DNA from: Sodaliphilus pleomorphus
GTDB taxonomy: Bacteria; Bacteroidota; Bacteroidia; Bacteroidales; Muribaculaceae
Length of the DNA stretch: 64,000 nucleotides
Assembly: GCF_009676955.1 (NCBI RefSeq)
Contig: NZ_CP045696.1
Location: forward strand, 806,001 to 870,000
Direction of reading: 5' to 3'
Positions 44,322 through 55,200 of this stretch are shown here, piece after piece. Position numbers and translations under genes: made by a program. The notes beneath the pieces are model-generated. The model had not been told where the DNA came from. It saw only the letters and a list, made by a program, of their open reading frames with translations, and did not search any database. Each line of letters begins with the position of its first letter. The first letter of the stretch is position 1.

Positions 44322-45080
44322 ATGGACAGCAAGAAAGTGACATATTTCCTGAGCGACCTGCACCTGGGCGCCACCTACCTCGAGGACCCTCGGGGCAACG
44401 AGGCGCGTGTGGCACGGTTTCTCGACAGCATTCACGACACGGCCCAGGCCGTGTACTTGCTGGGCGATATACTCGACTACTGGTATGAGTACAAGACGGT
44501 GGTGCCGCGCGGCTACATCAGGTTTCTGGGCGCCCTGGCCCGTCTGGCCGATGCCGGCGTGCCCGTGTACTGGATGACGGGCAACCACGACGTGTGGCTC
44601 TTCGACTACCTGCGCGACGAGATAGGGCTCACGGTGCTGCACAAGCACGTGACCACCAGCATCATGGGGCACGAGTTTCTGCTCTCGCACGGCGACGACG
44701 TGGGCTACCAGCGGCCCATGTACCGCTTCATGCGCATGTGCTTCAACAGCCGCGTGTGCCAGGTGCTCTATGCCGCCATACACCCGCGCTGGACCTATGC
44801 CATAGCCCACGGCTGGAGCACGCAGAACCGCACCCACCGCCGGCAAAAGGAAATGGTGGCCCGCATAGCACGCGGCGTGAAAAACCTCATCGACTTCTCG
44901 AGCGAGCACTCGCAGCAACACCCCGAGGTGAAGCACTATGTGTACGGGCACCTGCACACGGCGCGGCACGAGTACCTGGCCACGGGGGCCGATGTCACCT
45001 TTCTGGGCGACTGGATAAGGCAATACACCTATGCCACCTTCGACGGCACACAGATGCAGCTGCACAAGTATGAGGGCTAA
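44322..45080 (+). CDS. lpxH: UDP-2,3-diacylglucosamine diphosphatase
   Basis: 252 residues of the calcineurin-like metallophosphoesterases. It makes lipid X for lipid A synthesis at the inner membrane. Metal motifs are SDLHLGA at 11-17, GDILDYW near 48, GNHDVW near 87, the His in LSHGDDVGY near 122 and YGHLHTARH near 208. LpxH rather than LpxG is favoured by length and motif order. Confidence 0.9.
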   Translation: MDSKKVTYFLSDLHLGATYLEDPRGNEARVARFLDSIHDTAQAVYLLGDILDYWYEYKTVVPRGYIRFLGALARLADAGVPVYWMTGNHDVWLFDYLRDEIGLTVLHKHVTTSIMGHEFLLSHGDDVGYQRPMYRFMRMCFNSRVCQVLYAAIHPRWTYAIAHGWSTQNRTHRRQKEMVARIARGVKNLIDFSSEHSQQHPEVKHYVYGHLHTARHEYLATGADVTFLGDWIRQYTYATFDGTQMQLHKYEG

Positions 45081-45187
45081 AAGGCGGGGCTCTGCATGCA
45101 CACTGCCGCCTCACTGCCTGCAAGCCGTGCAGCCTGCCACACTACAAAGAAAACAAAACGAGAACCTAATATATATAATATACAATC

Positions 45188-46522
45188 ATGACGAGAATGA
45201 ACTGGGATGCCCTCATATGTGATGTGCGGCTGGGGCTCGAGCACTACCACGACGACAACAAGGGCGGCGTGCGCAGCGACTTTGAGCGCGACTTCGACCG
45301 CCTGGTGTTCTCATCGCCCTTCAGGCGCCTGCAAAACAAGACCCAGGTGTTTCCGCTACCGGGCAGCATCTTTGTACACAACCGCCTCACCCACTCGCTC
45401 GAGGTGTCGTGTGTGGGCAAGTCGCTCGCCGGCGAGGTAGCCAAGCGCCTGATGCTGAAGTATGCCGGCGAGCCCTGGGCCACACGCCTGCCCGCCATGA
45501 GCGAGATTGTGGCAGCCGCCTGCCTGGCCCACGACCTGGGCAACCCGCCCTTCGGGCACTCGGGCGAGAAAACGATAGGGGCCTACTTCAGCGAGGGCGG
45601 CGGGCAGGTGCTCAAGCCTCACCTCAACGAGCGCCAGTGGGACGACTTGATACACTTTGAGGGCAATGCCAACAGCTTCCGCACCCTTGTGCACCAGTTC
45701 AAGGGACGCCGGCCGGGCGGCTTTGCCATGACCTATTCCACCCTGGCCACCATTGTCAAGTACCCCTACTCCTCGTCGCAAGCCGGCGAAAATGGAAAAT
45801 TTGGCTACTTCACCACCGAGCAGGCCCTCTTTGAGCGCATAGCCGAGCGCGTGGGGCTCATTGCCCTGGGCAAGGGGCGCTACTGCCGCCACCCGCTGGT
45901 GTACCTGCTCGAGGCGGCCGACGACATATGCTACCAAGTGATGGACATCGAAGACGGGCACAAGCTCAAAATCATAGGCACTCAGGAGACCCTCGACCTG
46001 CTGCTGGGCTACTTCGGCAGCGAGCGGCAGGCCCACATGCGAGATGTGATGAGCCACGTGGCCGACCCCAACGAGAAGGTGGCCTACATGCGCTCGTGCG
46101 TGGTGGGGCTGCTGGTGCAGGAGTGCGCACGCACCTTTATCGAGCACGAAGACGAAATCATGCAGGGCCGATTCACGGGCAGCCTCATCGACCACATAGG
46201 CGCGGTGCCGGCGGCGGGCTACAAGCGTTGCAGCGAGATGGCCTATGCGCGGCTCTACCGTGCCGGCTATGTCGTCGACGTGGACCTGGCCGGCAACCGC
46301 ATCATCACCTTGCTGCTCGACAAGCTCATCGATGCCGTGATGCACCCCGAGCGCAACTACTCGCAACTGCTGCTCAACAAGTTTCCGCAACAATACGACG
46401 TGCACGCCCCCTCGCTCTTTGAGAAAGTGCAGGCCGTGCTCGACCACATCAGCGCCATGACCGACGTGTATGCCCTCAACCTCTACCGCCAGCTCAACGG
46501 CATCGCCCTGCCCACAGTGTAG
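45188..46522 (+). CDS. dgt: Deoxyguanosinetriphosphate triphosphohydrolase (dGTPase)
   Basis: 444 residues, HD-domain dNTP triphosphohydrolase. Releases tripolyphosphate from dGTP. The metal ligands include His in RLTHSLEVS near 69 and the HD pair in CLAHDLGNPPFGHSGE near 116. The N-terminal FRRLQNKTQVF near 45 is typical of Dgt. In some bacteria such enzymes also act in phage restriction; nothing here points to that. Confidence 0.93.
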   Translation: MTRMNWDALICDVRLGLEHYHDDNKGGVRSDFERDFDRLVFSSPFRRLQNKTQVFPLPGSIFVHNRLTHSLEVSCVGKSLAGEVAKRLMLKYAGEPWATRLPAMSEIVAAACLAHDLGNPPFGHSGEKTIGAYFSEGGGQVLKPHLNERQWDDLIHFEGNANSFRTLVHQFKGRRPGGFAMTYSTLATIVKYPYSSSQAGENGKFGYFTTEQALFERIAERVGLIALGKGRYCRHPLVYLLEAADDICYQVMDIEDGHKLKIIGTQETLDLLLGYFGSERQAHMRDVMSHVADPNEKVAYMRSCVVGLLVQECARTFIEHEDEIMQGRFTGSLIDHIGAVPAAGYKRCSEMAYARLYRAGYVVDVDLAGNRIITLLLDKLIDAVMHPERNYSQLLLNKFPQQYDVHAPSLFEKVQAVLDHISAMTDVYALNLYRQLNGIALPTV

Positions 46523-46594
46523 CGGCATGTCAAACCGAGACAATGTTAAAAAAATCACAACAAAATCACATCTTTCTTTCACACACAACACAAA

Positions 46595-47830
46595 ATGGAA
46601 CAGATCATCACACATTTCACCGACAACGACGCCTACACCTATAGCTGCCTCTACTACATCTTGGAGACCTATCCGCGCGGCGAGGTAGAATACACCTTCT
46701 TCGACCGCAACCACACCTGTTACCCCAAGGGCTTCGACAAGCTCCTGCAAGAGCAGGTCGACTACATGCCTGGCGTGGTGATAACCGACGAGGAAATCGA
46801 CTTCATGGCCCGCAAAATGTACTACCTGCCGCTGTGGTTCTTTGTGTTTCTCAAGGGCTACCGCTTCAATCCTGCCGAGGTGGCCATAAGCCAGGACGAG
46901 CAGGGGCACCTGGGCATCACCATCAAGGGCAAGTGGTACTCGACTATCATGTGGGAGATGGTGTTGCTCTCGTGCATAAGCCAGCTCATGCACACACTCA
47001 ACGGCGACATCGACCGCTACGACGCAGCCCTCGAGGAGCAGCGCAGCCGCGAGAAAGCCCGCAAGGCCCTCAAGGCCGGGCTGGTAATAAGCGACTTCGG
47101 GCAGCGCCGGCGCTTCTCGATGCAGCACCACGACATGGTGGTGCGCACCTTCAAGGAGGTGCAAGACGAGGGCGGATATACCGACGCCGAGGGCCAGTTC
47201 AAGAAGTGGCCTGGCAAGTTTGTGGGCACGAGCAACGTGTATCTGGCCATGAAATACGACCTCACGCCCATAGGCACGATGAGCCACCAGCTGGTAGAGT
47301 TTGAGGAAAACGTGAGCGGCGTGTACGAGTGCAACTTCAACGTGATGAAGAAGTTCAGCGACGTCTACGACGGCGACAACGGCATCTACCTCTACGACTG
47401 CTTTGGCGACAAGGTGTTTTTCAGCAACCTGTCGAAGCGCATGGCCATGATGTACAAGGGCCTGCGTGTCGACAGCGGCAACGAGGAGGAGCAGCTTGAG
47501 AAAATCATTGCCAAATACAAGAGCCTGGGCATTGACCCGGCCACCAAGCAAATCGTGTACAGCAACGGCCTGAACCTGGACCGTGCCATCGAGATACACA
47601 ACTACACGGCTGGTCGCATGCAAGACAGCTATGGCATAGGCACCTACCTCACCTGCGACGTGACGGGCTGCTCGCCGTCGAACATCGTAATCAAGCTCAC
47701 ACGCATGCGCATCACCGAGCTGCGTGCATGGCACGACTGCGTGAAGCTCTCGTGCGACAAGGGCAAGACGCTGGGCAACCCCGACAAGTGCAAGTACCTG
47801 CTTAAGCTCTTGGGTGAGGAAGAAATTTAG
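46595..47830 (+). CDS. pncB: Nicotinate phosphoribosyltransferase
   Basis: 411 residues. Makes nicotinate mononucleotide from nicotinate and PRPP with ATP in NAD salvage. Family motifs are FTDNDAYTYSCLYYIL at the start, FGQRRRFSMQHHD near 169, the region with the phosphorylatable His in GTMSHQLVEFEE near 228, and CDVTGCSPSNIVIKL near 356. It lies 72 bp after dgt on the same strand. Confidence 0.95.
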   Translation: MEQIITHFTDNDAYTYSCLYYILETYPRGEVEYTFFDRNHTCYPKGFDKLLQEQVDYMPGVVITDEEIDFMARKMYYLPLWFFVFLKGYRFNPAEVAISQDEQGHLGITIKGKWYSTIMWEMVLLSCISQLMHTLNGDIDRYDAALEEQRSREKARKALKAGLVISDFGQRRRFSMQHHDMVVRTFKEVQDEGGYTDAEGQFKKWPGKFVGTSNVYLAMKYDLTPIGTMSHQLVEFEENVSGVYECNFNVMKKFSDVYDGDNGIYLYDCFGDKVFFSNLSKRMAMMYKGLRVDSGNEEEQLEKIIAKYKSLGIDPATKQIVYSNGLNLDRAIEIHNYTAGRMQDSYGIGTYLTCDVTGCSPSNIVIKLTRMRITELRAWHDCVKLSCDKGKTLGNPDKCKYLLKLLGEEEI

Positions 47831-48305
47831 CCGTCAGCGCGGTGCGTGTCTATGACGGCACGACGAGAGGTGCAATTTTAGCCGCCCGATCAACTTCTCC
47901 TCGGTTGCCGGTAGTCTACAACACATCGCTGTGGCTGTTGTAATCGTTGTTATGCCCTGTGGGCAGAACGATGCGACAGCCGCAGAGCGCGTGTCCATAC
48001 TCCTCGACCGCGACTTGCCAACACTTCGCGCCCTTGCGCAAAGCTATCTCAACCGGGGAATGCCCTTACAGCTCCTCCTATTGCCTCACGGTATTGCTCA
48101 GCAAGGCCGAGGCAGACCTCCATGACTACCAGCCAGCCAGCGATTCTACAGCGACAACTTTCGGGCTCCAACTCATGCGGTGCTGGGAAAAAGGCATCGC
48201 CACAATAGGTAGTTTTTTTACATAAAACCACCATTTTTAGTGATACATTGTAAATGTTTTCCCTGTTTTGCTATTCATTGTATTGTTTTTCTGCAATATT
48301 CTTAA
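47831..48305. other. Intergenic region of about 475 bp, no gene recognised
   Basis: Two short overlapping frames on the plus strand (47931-48125 and 47947-48225) resemble nothing I know and have no start context. The first half has coding-like GC; the end (48200-48305) is AT-rich promoter DNA. A decayed gene is possible but cannot be shown. Confidence 0.4.
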
Positions 48306-48313
48306 TACATTTG
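48306..48313 (+). promoter_or_regulatory. -7 element of the M6 protease gene
   Basis: TACATTTG, 32 nt before the start at 48346. Confidence 0.5.
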
Positions 48314-48345
48314 CATAAAAGACAAACACCCCTAATCCAAAAAAT

Positions 48346-50202
48346 ATGATGCACTTAGTTTCCTCAAGGACATTGCTCTCAGGTTTCATGCTGTTGTTCA
48401 CGCTCACGGCTCTCGCCATTCCGGCCCAAAAACGCTGGCTCACGGTGAGGCAGCCCGACGGCACCCGGCTCATGGTGAGCATGACGGGCGACGAGTGGCT
48501 GCACTACCCCGCCACGGCCGACGGCGTGCCAGTGGTGCGGCAGCCCGACGGCAGCTATTGCTATGCAAGTGTGCGGGGAGACCAGCTCGTGTCGACGGGC
48601 ATCGTGGCACACGAAGCCTCGCAGCGCGCAGCAAGCGAGCTCGAGCACATTGCATCGGGTGCCAGCACGATGCAGCTCAGGCAGCACCGGGCACAGCGGG
48701 GCAGGGCCTCCAGCCCTGCCTTGGCAAAAAAGAGCATGGCAGCTCGCCGGGCAACTTACCGCGGCACGCATCACGTGCCTGTGGTGCTGGCCTATTTTCC
48801 CGACCGCGCATTTGCCACCGACACGGCAAGCACGCGCTCGTTCTACAACAGCATGCTCAACCAGCCTGGCTTCAGCCAGTGTGGCGCCCCCGGCAGTGCC
48901 AGCGACTATTTCAACGACATGAGCCGCGGGCAGTTCAAGCTGGTATTTGACGTGATAGGCCCGGTGAAGGTGAGCAAAGCGAGCACCTACTATGGCGGGC
49001 CAAGCGTGTACTTTGGCGGCACCGACCACGTGGGAGAGTTTATTGCCGAGGCCGTGACCAAGGCCGACAGCCTGTACAAGCCCGACTGGAGCCGCTACGA
49101 CTGGGACGGCGACGGCGAGCTGGAGCAGGTGTTTGTGCTCTATGCCGGCTACGGGCAAGCCACGGGAGGCGACACGGGATTGCTGTGGCCCTGCAAGTGG
49201 ACTCTCGACGAGGCCAAGGTCAACGATGACGGCCCTGGCGGATTCAGCCTGGGTGGCACCTACATCAACACCTTTGCCTGCGGCAACGAGCTGTATGGCA
49301 ACTCGGGCAAGACCTACATGGGCATGGGCGTGTTCTGCCACGAGTTTTCGCATTGCTTGGGGCTGCCCGACATGTACGATACCGCCTACGGCGCCACCCC
49401 CACCATGGGCAACTGGGACTTGATGGCACACGGGTCCTACAACGGGCCGCAGGGCATAGGGTGGTGTCCGGCAGGCTGGACCAGCTATGAGCGCGCCCAG
49501 GCCGGGTGGCTCGACGTGAAGGAGCTACAGCCAGGCGACAGTGTGCGAGGCATGACAAGCCTCGACGAGGGCGGCGAGGCCTATGCCATCTACAACGACG
49601 ACCAGCGCAACGAGTACTACCTGCTTGAAAACCACAAGCATGTGGGTTGGGATGCCTACACCCCCGAGCAGGGATTGCTCATTGTGCATGTCGACTACGA
49701 CTCCACCCTCTTTGCCAACAACATCGTGAACACCACCGGCACGTTTACGACAGCCGAGGGCTACGACGGCAATTTCACCAACGACCACGCACGCATGGTG
49801 CCCTTCTCCAAACTGCGCTCGCTCGAGAACGAGACCTACTACTACACCTTCCCCATGGAGGGCAAGCGCTTCAGGCTTGACTCGCTCACCGACCTGAGCC
49901 GCCCTGCAGCCACGGTATACAACGCCCACCCCGACGGCACACTGCTCATGCACAAGCCCGTGATGAACATCGCCAAAGACGACGAGGGCAACATCGACTT
50001 CGACTTCATGCCCGCCGGCGGCAACCCTGCCGGCATAGTCCAGCCCCGAGCCAGCGCGCCCGAGCCAGCGCGCGTGACAGTGTACACGGTCGAGGGCCGC
50101 CAAGTGGGCACTTACGACTCAATCGAGGGCTTGAGGGCGCTGCCTCGCGGCCTCTACATCGTAGAGCAAGGCAACGCGGCGGTCAAGAAGATAGTGAGAT
50201 AA
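48346..50202 (+). CDS. M6 family metalloprotease, secreted
   Basis: 618 residues. A signal peptide (about 1-27) precedes a propeptide and an M6 (immune inhibitor A type) domain. The zinc site HEFSHCLGLPD has His332, Glu333, His336 and Asp342. It should degrade proteins outside the cell or on its surface. The C-terminus (VYTVEGRQVGTYDS ... LPRGLYIVEQ) has a tail like other secreted proteins here. The next gene starts 50 bp downstream, so they may form an operon. Confidence 0.92.
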   Translation: MMHLVSSRTLLSGFMLLFTLTALAIPAQKRWLTVRQPDGTRLMVSMTGDEWLHYPATADGVPVVRQPDGSYCYASVRGDQLVSTGIVAHEASQRAASELEHIASGASTMQLRQHRAQRGRASSPALAKKSMAARRATYRGTHHVPVVLAYFPDRAFATDTASTRSFYNSMLNQPGFSQCGAPGSASDYFNDMSRGQFKLVFDVIGPVKVSKASTYYGGPSVYFGGTDHVGEFIAEAVTKADSLYKPDWSRYDWDGDGELEQVFVLYAGYGQATGGDTGLLWPCKWTLDEAKVNDDGPGGFSLGGTYINTFACGNELYGNSGKTYMGMGVFCHEFSHCLGLPDMYDTAYGATPTMGNWDLMAHGSYNGPQGIGWCPAGWTSYERAQAGWLDVKELQPGDSVRGMTSLDEGGEAYAIYNDDQRNEYYLLENHKHVGWDAYTPEQGLLIVHVDYDSTLFANNIVNTTGTFTTAEGYDGNFTNDHARMVPFSKLRSLENETYYYTFPMEGKRFRLDSLTDLSRPAATVYNAHPDGTLLMHKPVMNIAKDDEGNIDFDFMPAGGNPAGIVQPRASAPEPARVTVYTVEGRQVGTYDSIEGLRALPRGLYIVEQGNAAVKKIVR

Positions 50203-50252
50203 AACGGGAAAAGACAGTAACAGTTTTCTAATCAAATAAAACAACACAGCTT

Positions 50253-51977
50253 ATGAAAAGAATTTACCTTCTATCGTTGTTTATGCCCCTGGCTCTGTTT
50301 ACAGCTGCCCAGGCCACATTGAGCAAACCTGTGGCACTGCCTGCCACCAACATCACCAACACCGGCTTCAACGCCAACTGGAAGACGGTGGATGGAAGCG
50401 AGGCCTACTGCGTGTATGCCTACGACTTGAAGCAAGCCGCGGCCAAAGGAGCCACAACCATCGTCGACGAGGACTTTGCCGGCGTCACGCAAGGCTCGGT
50501 GATAAGCCCTGTGGTGAGTGAGGACGCCTATGTCGACCTCTCCGACTACGGCTATGCCACCACCTATGGCTGGGGAGCCTACGGCTACCCGTCGTTTATA
50601 ACCGGCATGGTGGGTGGAGTCATCTACTCGCCCTATCTCGATCTGCGCGGCGACAAGGGCCGCTACCAGATTGTGGTGACCAGCTACTGCACCGACGGCG
50701 ACAGCCTCTACATCACCACCCACGGGAGCAAGGGCGAGATGCTGCACAAGGTGGCCACTCACGTTGCCAACGGCGGAACGGGCCTGAGCACCGACACGCT
50801 GACGCTTGACGACGGCAGCAAGGACCTCTTCTTCACCGTGGTCAACAACACTGCCAAGTCGGGCACCCCCGACTACATCGACAGGGTGCAGGTGCTGCAG
50901 AACTTGGAGAGCGGCACCACATACTACAACATGGTAGCTGCCGACGAGGCTGTGATGGCCAAGGACGAGTCGACAGGCGCCGAGGTCACCACCAAGCGCT
51001 TCGGCGCGCCCACGCGCTACACCAGCAGCAAGGTACTGTACTACGACCTGCATGCCACAAAAAACGACTACACAAAGCCTTCGGGCCACATGCCCTACAC
51101 GGCAATCTACAGCCCCTATTCCGACATGGTGAAAGTGGACTTGATCAACAAGTCGTCGGAAGTGCTCGCATCACCCACGACCGACTCGCTCGAGGTGGGC
51201 CAGTATGCCGCCACACTGGCAGGCACAGCATCTTCCAAGGTCTATGACGGCAGCTATTTCTCGGTAGCACCCACCACCTTCTACCTCAAGCACACCGGCT
51301 CGCAAATCATCTACACTGCCGCCGACCTGGCCAAGGCTGCCGGAAAGGAAATCACCACCATCAAGTTCATCTTCAACAACCAGTCGCTCTACACGGCCTA
51401 TCCACGCAAGGTGAACGTGAAGATGAAAGAAATAGGCGAAAGCACCTTCACCTACGACTCCGACAAGAAGGATTACTGCTTCTTCAACGACGACGACGCC
51501 CAAGCAGTGCTCAGCAACTACGCCTACAGCGAGGACTTCTCGGGCTACTACGGCACCGACGGCGAGCTGGTGCTGCACCTGTCGAAGCCCTACGCCTACT
51601 CGGGCACCAAGAACCTGCTCGTGAGCATCACCTTCGACGGCGACGAGGCTTGTGAGTCGGCCTTCGACCTGGGCTTCTACTATGTGCCCAAGACCACGGG
51701 CAAGGCCATGACCTTTACCAACGACAACGTGACCTTTGCCGACTATCAACAGACCGACGACTGGCCCCTGGCCGGGCTCAACACTGGCACGCGCCTTGAG
51801 CAGCCCATCACGCAATTTGTGTTCCGCTCGCCCGCCACGCCCACAGGCATCGTCACGGTCGATCAACAGCCCTCGGGCACTGCCCACACACCTGCCTATA
51901 ACCTGGCCGGCCAACGCGTGAACGACAGCTACAAGGGCATCGTGATCAAGAACCACAAGAAGGTTGTCGTGAAATAA
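50253..51977 (+). CDS. Surface or secreted protein with C-terminal tail
   Basis: 574 residues. Signal peptide MKRIYLLSLFMPLALFTAAQ. An N-terminal fibronectin-III-like stretch (LPATNITNTGFNANWKTVDG near 30) is followed by beta-rich segments that I cannot assign to a family. The C-terminal tail (YNLAGQRVNDSYKGIVIKN ... KKVVVK) is clear. Probably co-transcribed with the M6 protease; a substrate-binding or adhesive role is inference. Confidence 0.75.
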   Translation: MKRIYLLSLFMPLALFTAAQATLSKPVALPATNITNTGFNANWKTVDGSEAYCVYAYDLKQAAAKGATTIVDEDFAGVTQGSVISPVVSEDAYVDLSDYGYATTYGWGAYGYPSFITGMVGGVIYSPYLDLRGDKGRYQIVVTSYCTDGDSLYITTHGSKGEMLHKVATHVANGGTGLSTDTLTLDDGSKDLFFTVVNNTAKSGTPDYIDRVQVLQNLESGTTYYNMVAADEAVMAKDESTGAEVTTKRFGAPTRYTSSKVLYYDLHATKNDYTKPSGHMPYTAIYSPYSDMVKVDLINKSSEVLASPTTDSLEVGQYAATLAGTASSKVYDGSYFSVAPTTFYLKHTGSQIIYTAADLAKAAGKEITTIKFIFNNQSLYTAYPRKVNVKMKEIGESTFTYDSDKKDYCFFNDDDAQAVLSNYAYSEDFSGYYGTDGELVLHLSKPYAYSGTKNLLVSITFDGDEACESAFDLGFYYVPKTTGKAMTFTNDNVTFADYQQTDDWPLAGLNTGTRLEQPITQFVFRSPATPTGIVTVDQQPSGTAHTPAYNLAGQRVNDSYKGIVIKNHKKVVVK

Positions 51978-52296
51978 GCGCCAACTCGGGCTCATCCCCA
52001 CACTTTCTCCATACGGGCCGTCGCCAGCAGTCGTGTGCTTTGCTGGCGGCGGTTCTCGTTGCTGCCGGCAAAGTATCGCAAGCCCACTCGGGAACACGAT
52101 TGGGAAGGAAGAGAAACCTTTATTATGAAATGTAAACAAAATTTTTCCAAAAATCAAGGTCAAGGTAAGCAAATAATGCTTACATTTGTAGGTGCACTTG
52201 GTGGCGGCTTACGACGACGTGCCAAGTTGCAAGTGAAGCAAATAATTGACCATTCTATAACGTACAACTAATTAATAACTATCAACATTTATCCAC
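51978..52296. other. Intergenic region before the leucine-rich surface protein
   Basis: Contains a hairpin CGCCAGCA / TGCTGGCG (52022-52029, 52041-52048), likely ending the upstream transcript, then AT-rich DNA with a -7 element TACATTTG at 52181-52188. This predicts a leader of about 100 nt for the gene at 52297. Confidence 0.5.
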
Positions 52297-55200
52297 ATGA
52301 AAAGAATTACTCATTCATGGTTGCGTGCTTTGGCACTCTCGATGGCGGGTTTGCTCGCCGTCCCCGTGCTTGAAGCTGCGACAGTGGTGCACGATGGCAT
52401 CAACTATACCACCAGCGGCACCAAAGCGACGGTGAAGCGCTACAACTTCGTGTCGGGGGGCGACACCGCCTACTACAAGGGCGACATCGTGATACCCGAG
52501 ACCTTCACCGAGGGAGGCAAGACCTATACCGTGGTGGCTGTGGGCGCCAATGCCTTTGTCGACTGCAAGGAGCTCACCTCGCTGAGCCTGCCCAACACGT
52601 GTGTCGACATCAGCCGCAATGCCTTCAAGGGCTGCTCGAGCTTGAAAAACGATCCTGTGCCCTCGACGGCCAAAACTATCGGCAACGCCTACCTGCAAGG
52701 TTGCTCCTCGATCACCGAGGTGACCGTGCCTGCCGGTGTGAAAGGAACATTTGTTTCACAAAACTGGGAAGGCATGACGAGCTTGAAGAAAATCACCTTT
52801 GCCGACAGCTCAACGCCATTTAAGATGAACCTGCTGGCCTTCACGACCGATGTGACCAAAGCCAGCGAGGACCCCATCGAGGAGATCTACTTCGGCCGCG
52901 ACATCGATGCCTCGCTCTATGCCAACAACCAGCAGCCGTTCCACAACATGAAGTACTTGAAGAAAGTGACCTTCGGCGGCAGCGCCACCGCCATCTCAGG
53001 CACGATGCTGCTGGGCTGCACTGCACTCGAGACCGTAGAGTTTGCCCAGGGCAACAAGATTGCCAGCATAGGGGCCAGCGCCTTCCAGGGCTGCACGAGC
53101 CTGAAGAGCATCGCCCTGCCCGAGGCCGTGAAGACTGTTGAGGCCAGCACCTTTGCCAACTGCTCAAGTCTGAACAGCGTGACACTGGGCTCGGCAGTGA
53201 CCAGCATAGGCGAGAGCGCCTTCCAGGGCACAGCCCTCACCGGCATCGCCCTGCCTGCCACCATCACCAGCATAGGGGGCAGCGCCTTCAAGAACAGCGC
53301 CCTCGCAGGCGAGTTCACCCTGCCCTCGGGCCTCACGGCACTGGGCAGCGAGGCCCTGGCCGGCACTGCACTCACCGGCGTTGTGATTCCTGCCAGCCTC
53401 GCCAGCATAGGCGATGCTGCCCTGGCCCCCATCGCCACACTGGCCAAGATTGAAGTAGACGGCGGCAACACTGCTTTCAAGCTCGAAAACGGCGTGCTGC
53501 TCAGCGCCGACGGCACCCGCCTGCTCGTGACAACTCACGAGAAAGCCGGCATGCCCGAGAGCTACAGCAACGCCACTGTGACCAGCATCGACAAGTATGG
53601 CCTGGCCTACGCTCCCTTCAAGACTGTGGCCCTGCCTGCTCTTACCAAAATAGGCGACTACGGCTTTGCCCAGAGCAAGCTCGAAAGCTTCACGCTCGAG
53701 AGCAACGTGACTGTGGGCTTGAACGTGTTCAACGGCTCGGCGCTCAAGAGCGTCGTTATAGCCGAGGGCCGCAACGAGATATCCCAAGGCCTCTTTGCCA
53801 ACTGCCAGAGCCTGACCAGCGTGAAGCTGCCCAACTCGGCAACCAACATGATGAAAAACTGCTTTGACAAGTGCACCTCTCTCAAAGAGATGGAGATACC
53901 GGCCAACGTCAACTACATGGAGCCTGGCTCGGTGCCCAGCACCATCCAGACACTGCGCGTGCTCAACGTCAACACGCCTGCCCTGGCTGCCGGCACATTT
54001 ACCGCCGACCAGAGCGGCGTGACCTGCAAGGTGGCCGAGAACTCGGTATCTGCCTACAAGAAAGCCAGCCAGTGGAGCTACCTCAACATCGTGGGCGATC
54101 CCAGCATCAGCGGTGTAGCTTCCAACCTGGGCTGCCCCACAGGTCTCTACTTTGCCACGGCCGACGGCAAGCTCATGTATAAAGACGAGAGCGGCAACGT
54201 CGTCGACACCAAGTTTGCCACCGGCGCCCATGCCTTCACGCTGCAAAGCTACAAGAACCGCATCTATGTGGCCGATGCCGGCGAGAAGTTCACCTACCAG
54301 ACTCCCGACTCTCCTCTGGGCGACGGCCAACTCTTCTATGTAAACAAGTCGGGCGACTACTTCTATCGTGTGACCGTGCTCAACAACGTGGGCTACAAGC
54401 CCTCCGAAGACCCCTTCAGCATGAGCATCGACTCGGCTTCCAACACCATCTACATTTCCGACCGCAACGTGGGTGTGCACAAGCTCAACGCCGACACCAC
54501 CGGCCTCTATGGCTCACAGCCCTTCTTGTTCCAGAACCAGTATCTGCCCTACTACAATGACCAAATCTCATGGGGTTCTATCACTGGCGCTTTCCAGAAG
54601 GACAGCAAGGGCATCTACTGGATGACCAAGAAGTTCAACGGCCTGGGCCTGTTGCGCTTCACCGATGCCGACATCTATCCCGACGGCGGTGCAGGCAAGA
54701 CCCAGCACTTCAAGTGCGTGTTTAAGGACGCACTCATCAAGACAGCCTATCTCGACGAGAAAAACGGCTACTACTACATGTTTGTGCAGAAAGATCCCTA
54801 CGGAGCTGTTCCAGGCGTGTACCGCATTGCACTGAGCAAGCTCGAGAAGGCCGACGGCAGCGATGCCGATGGCGTTGAGGACCTGAAGATTGCCGACTGC
54901 CAGCTCATCGACAACTCGCCCGTTAAGGTCGACGGCACCCCCGACAGCGGCGAGAACTCCAACATTGCCCAAATCAACGGCGACGGCACCAACGTGTTCT
55001 GGGGCTATGTGGCTCCTGCCACCGACGCCGAGGCCATTGCCGGCAGCGTGAAGCTCGATGCTACCAACCCGCTGCACAAGAGCGGCATCAAGACCATAAA
55101 GAGTGCCGATGCCACCCCTGTAGTGACCTTTGCAGTCGAGGGCGTTGAGGCCTACGGCGTGTGCGGAGCCACCTATGTGGCACCTCCTGTGGTACTGCCT

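Noticed and set aside
45188..46522. Anti-phage dNTPase system
   Set aside because: The gene is an ordinary-length Dgt between lpxH and pncB, with no defence genes around it.
47931..48225. Short plus-strand frames in the gap after pncB
   Set aside because: Two overlapping frames of similar length, no start context, no recognisable family; the region is left as non-coding.
52035..52271. Small plus-strand frame before the BspA-like gene
   Set aside because: It crosses a terminator-like hairpin and the -7 element of the next gene; no coding signal.
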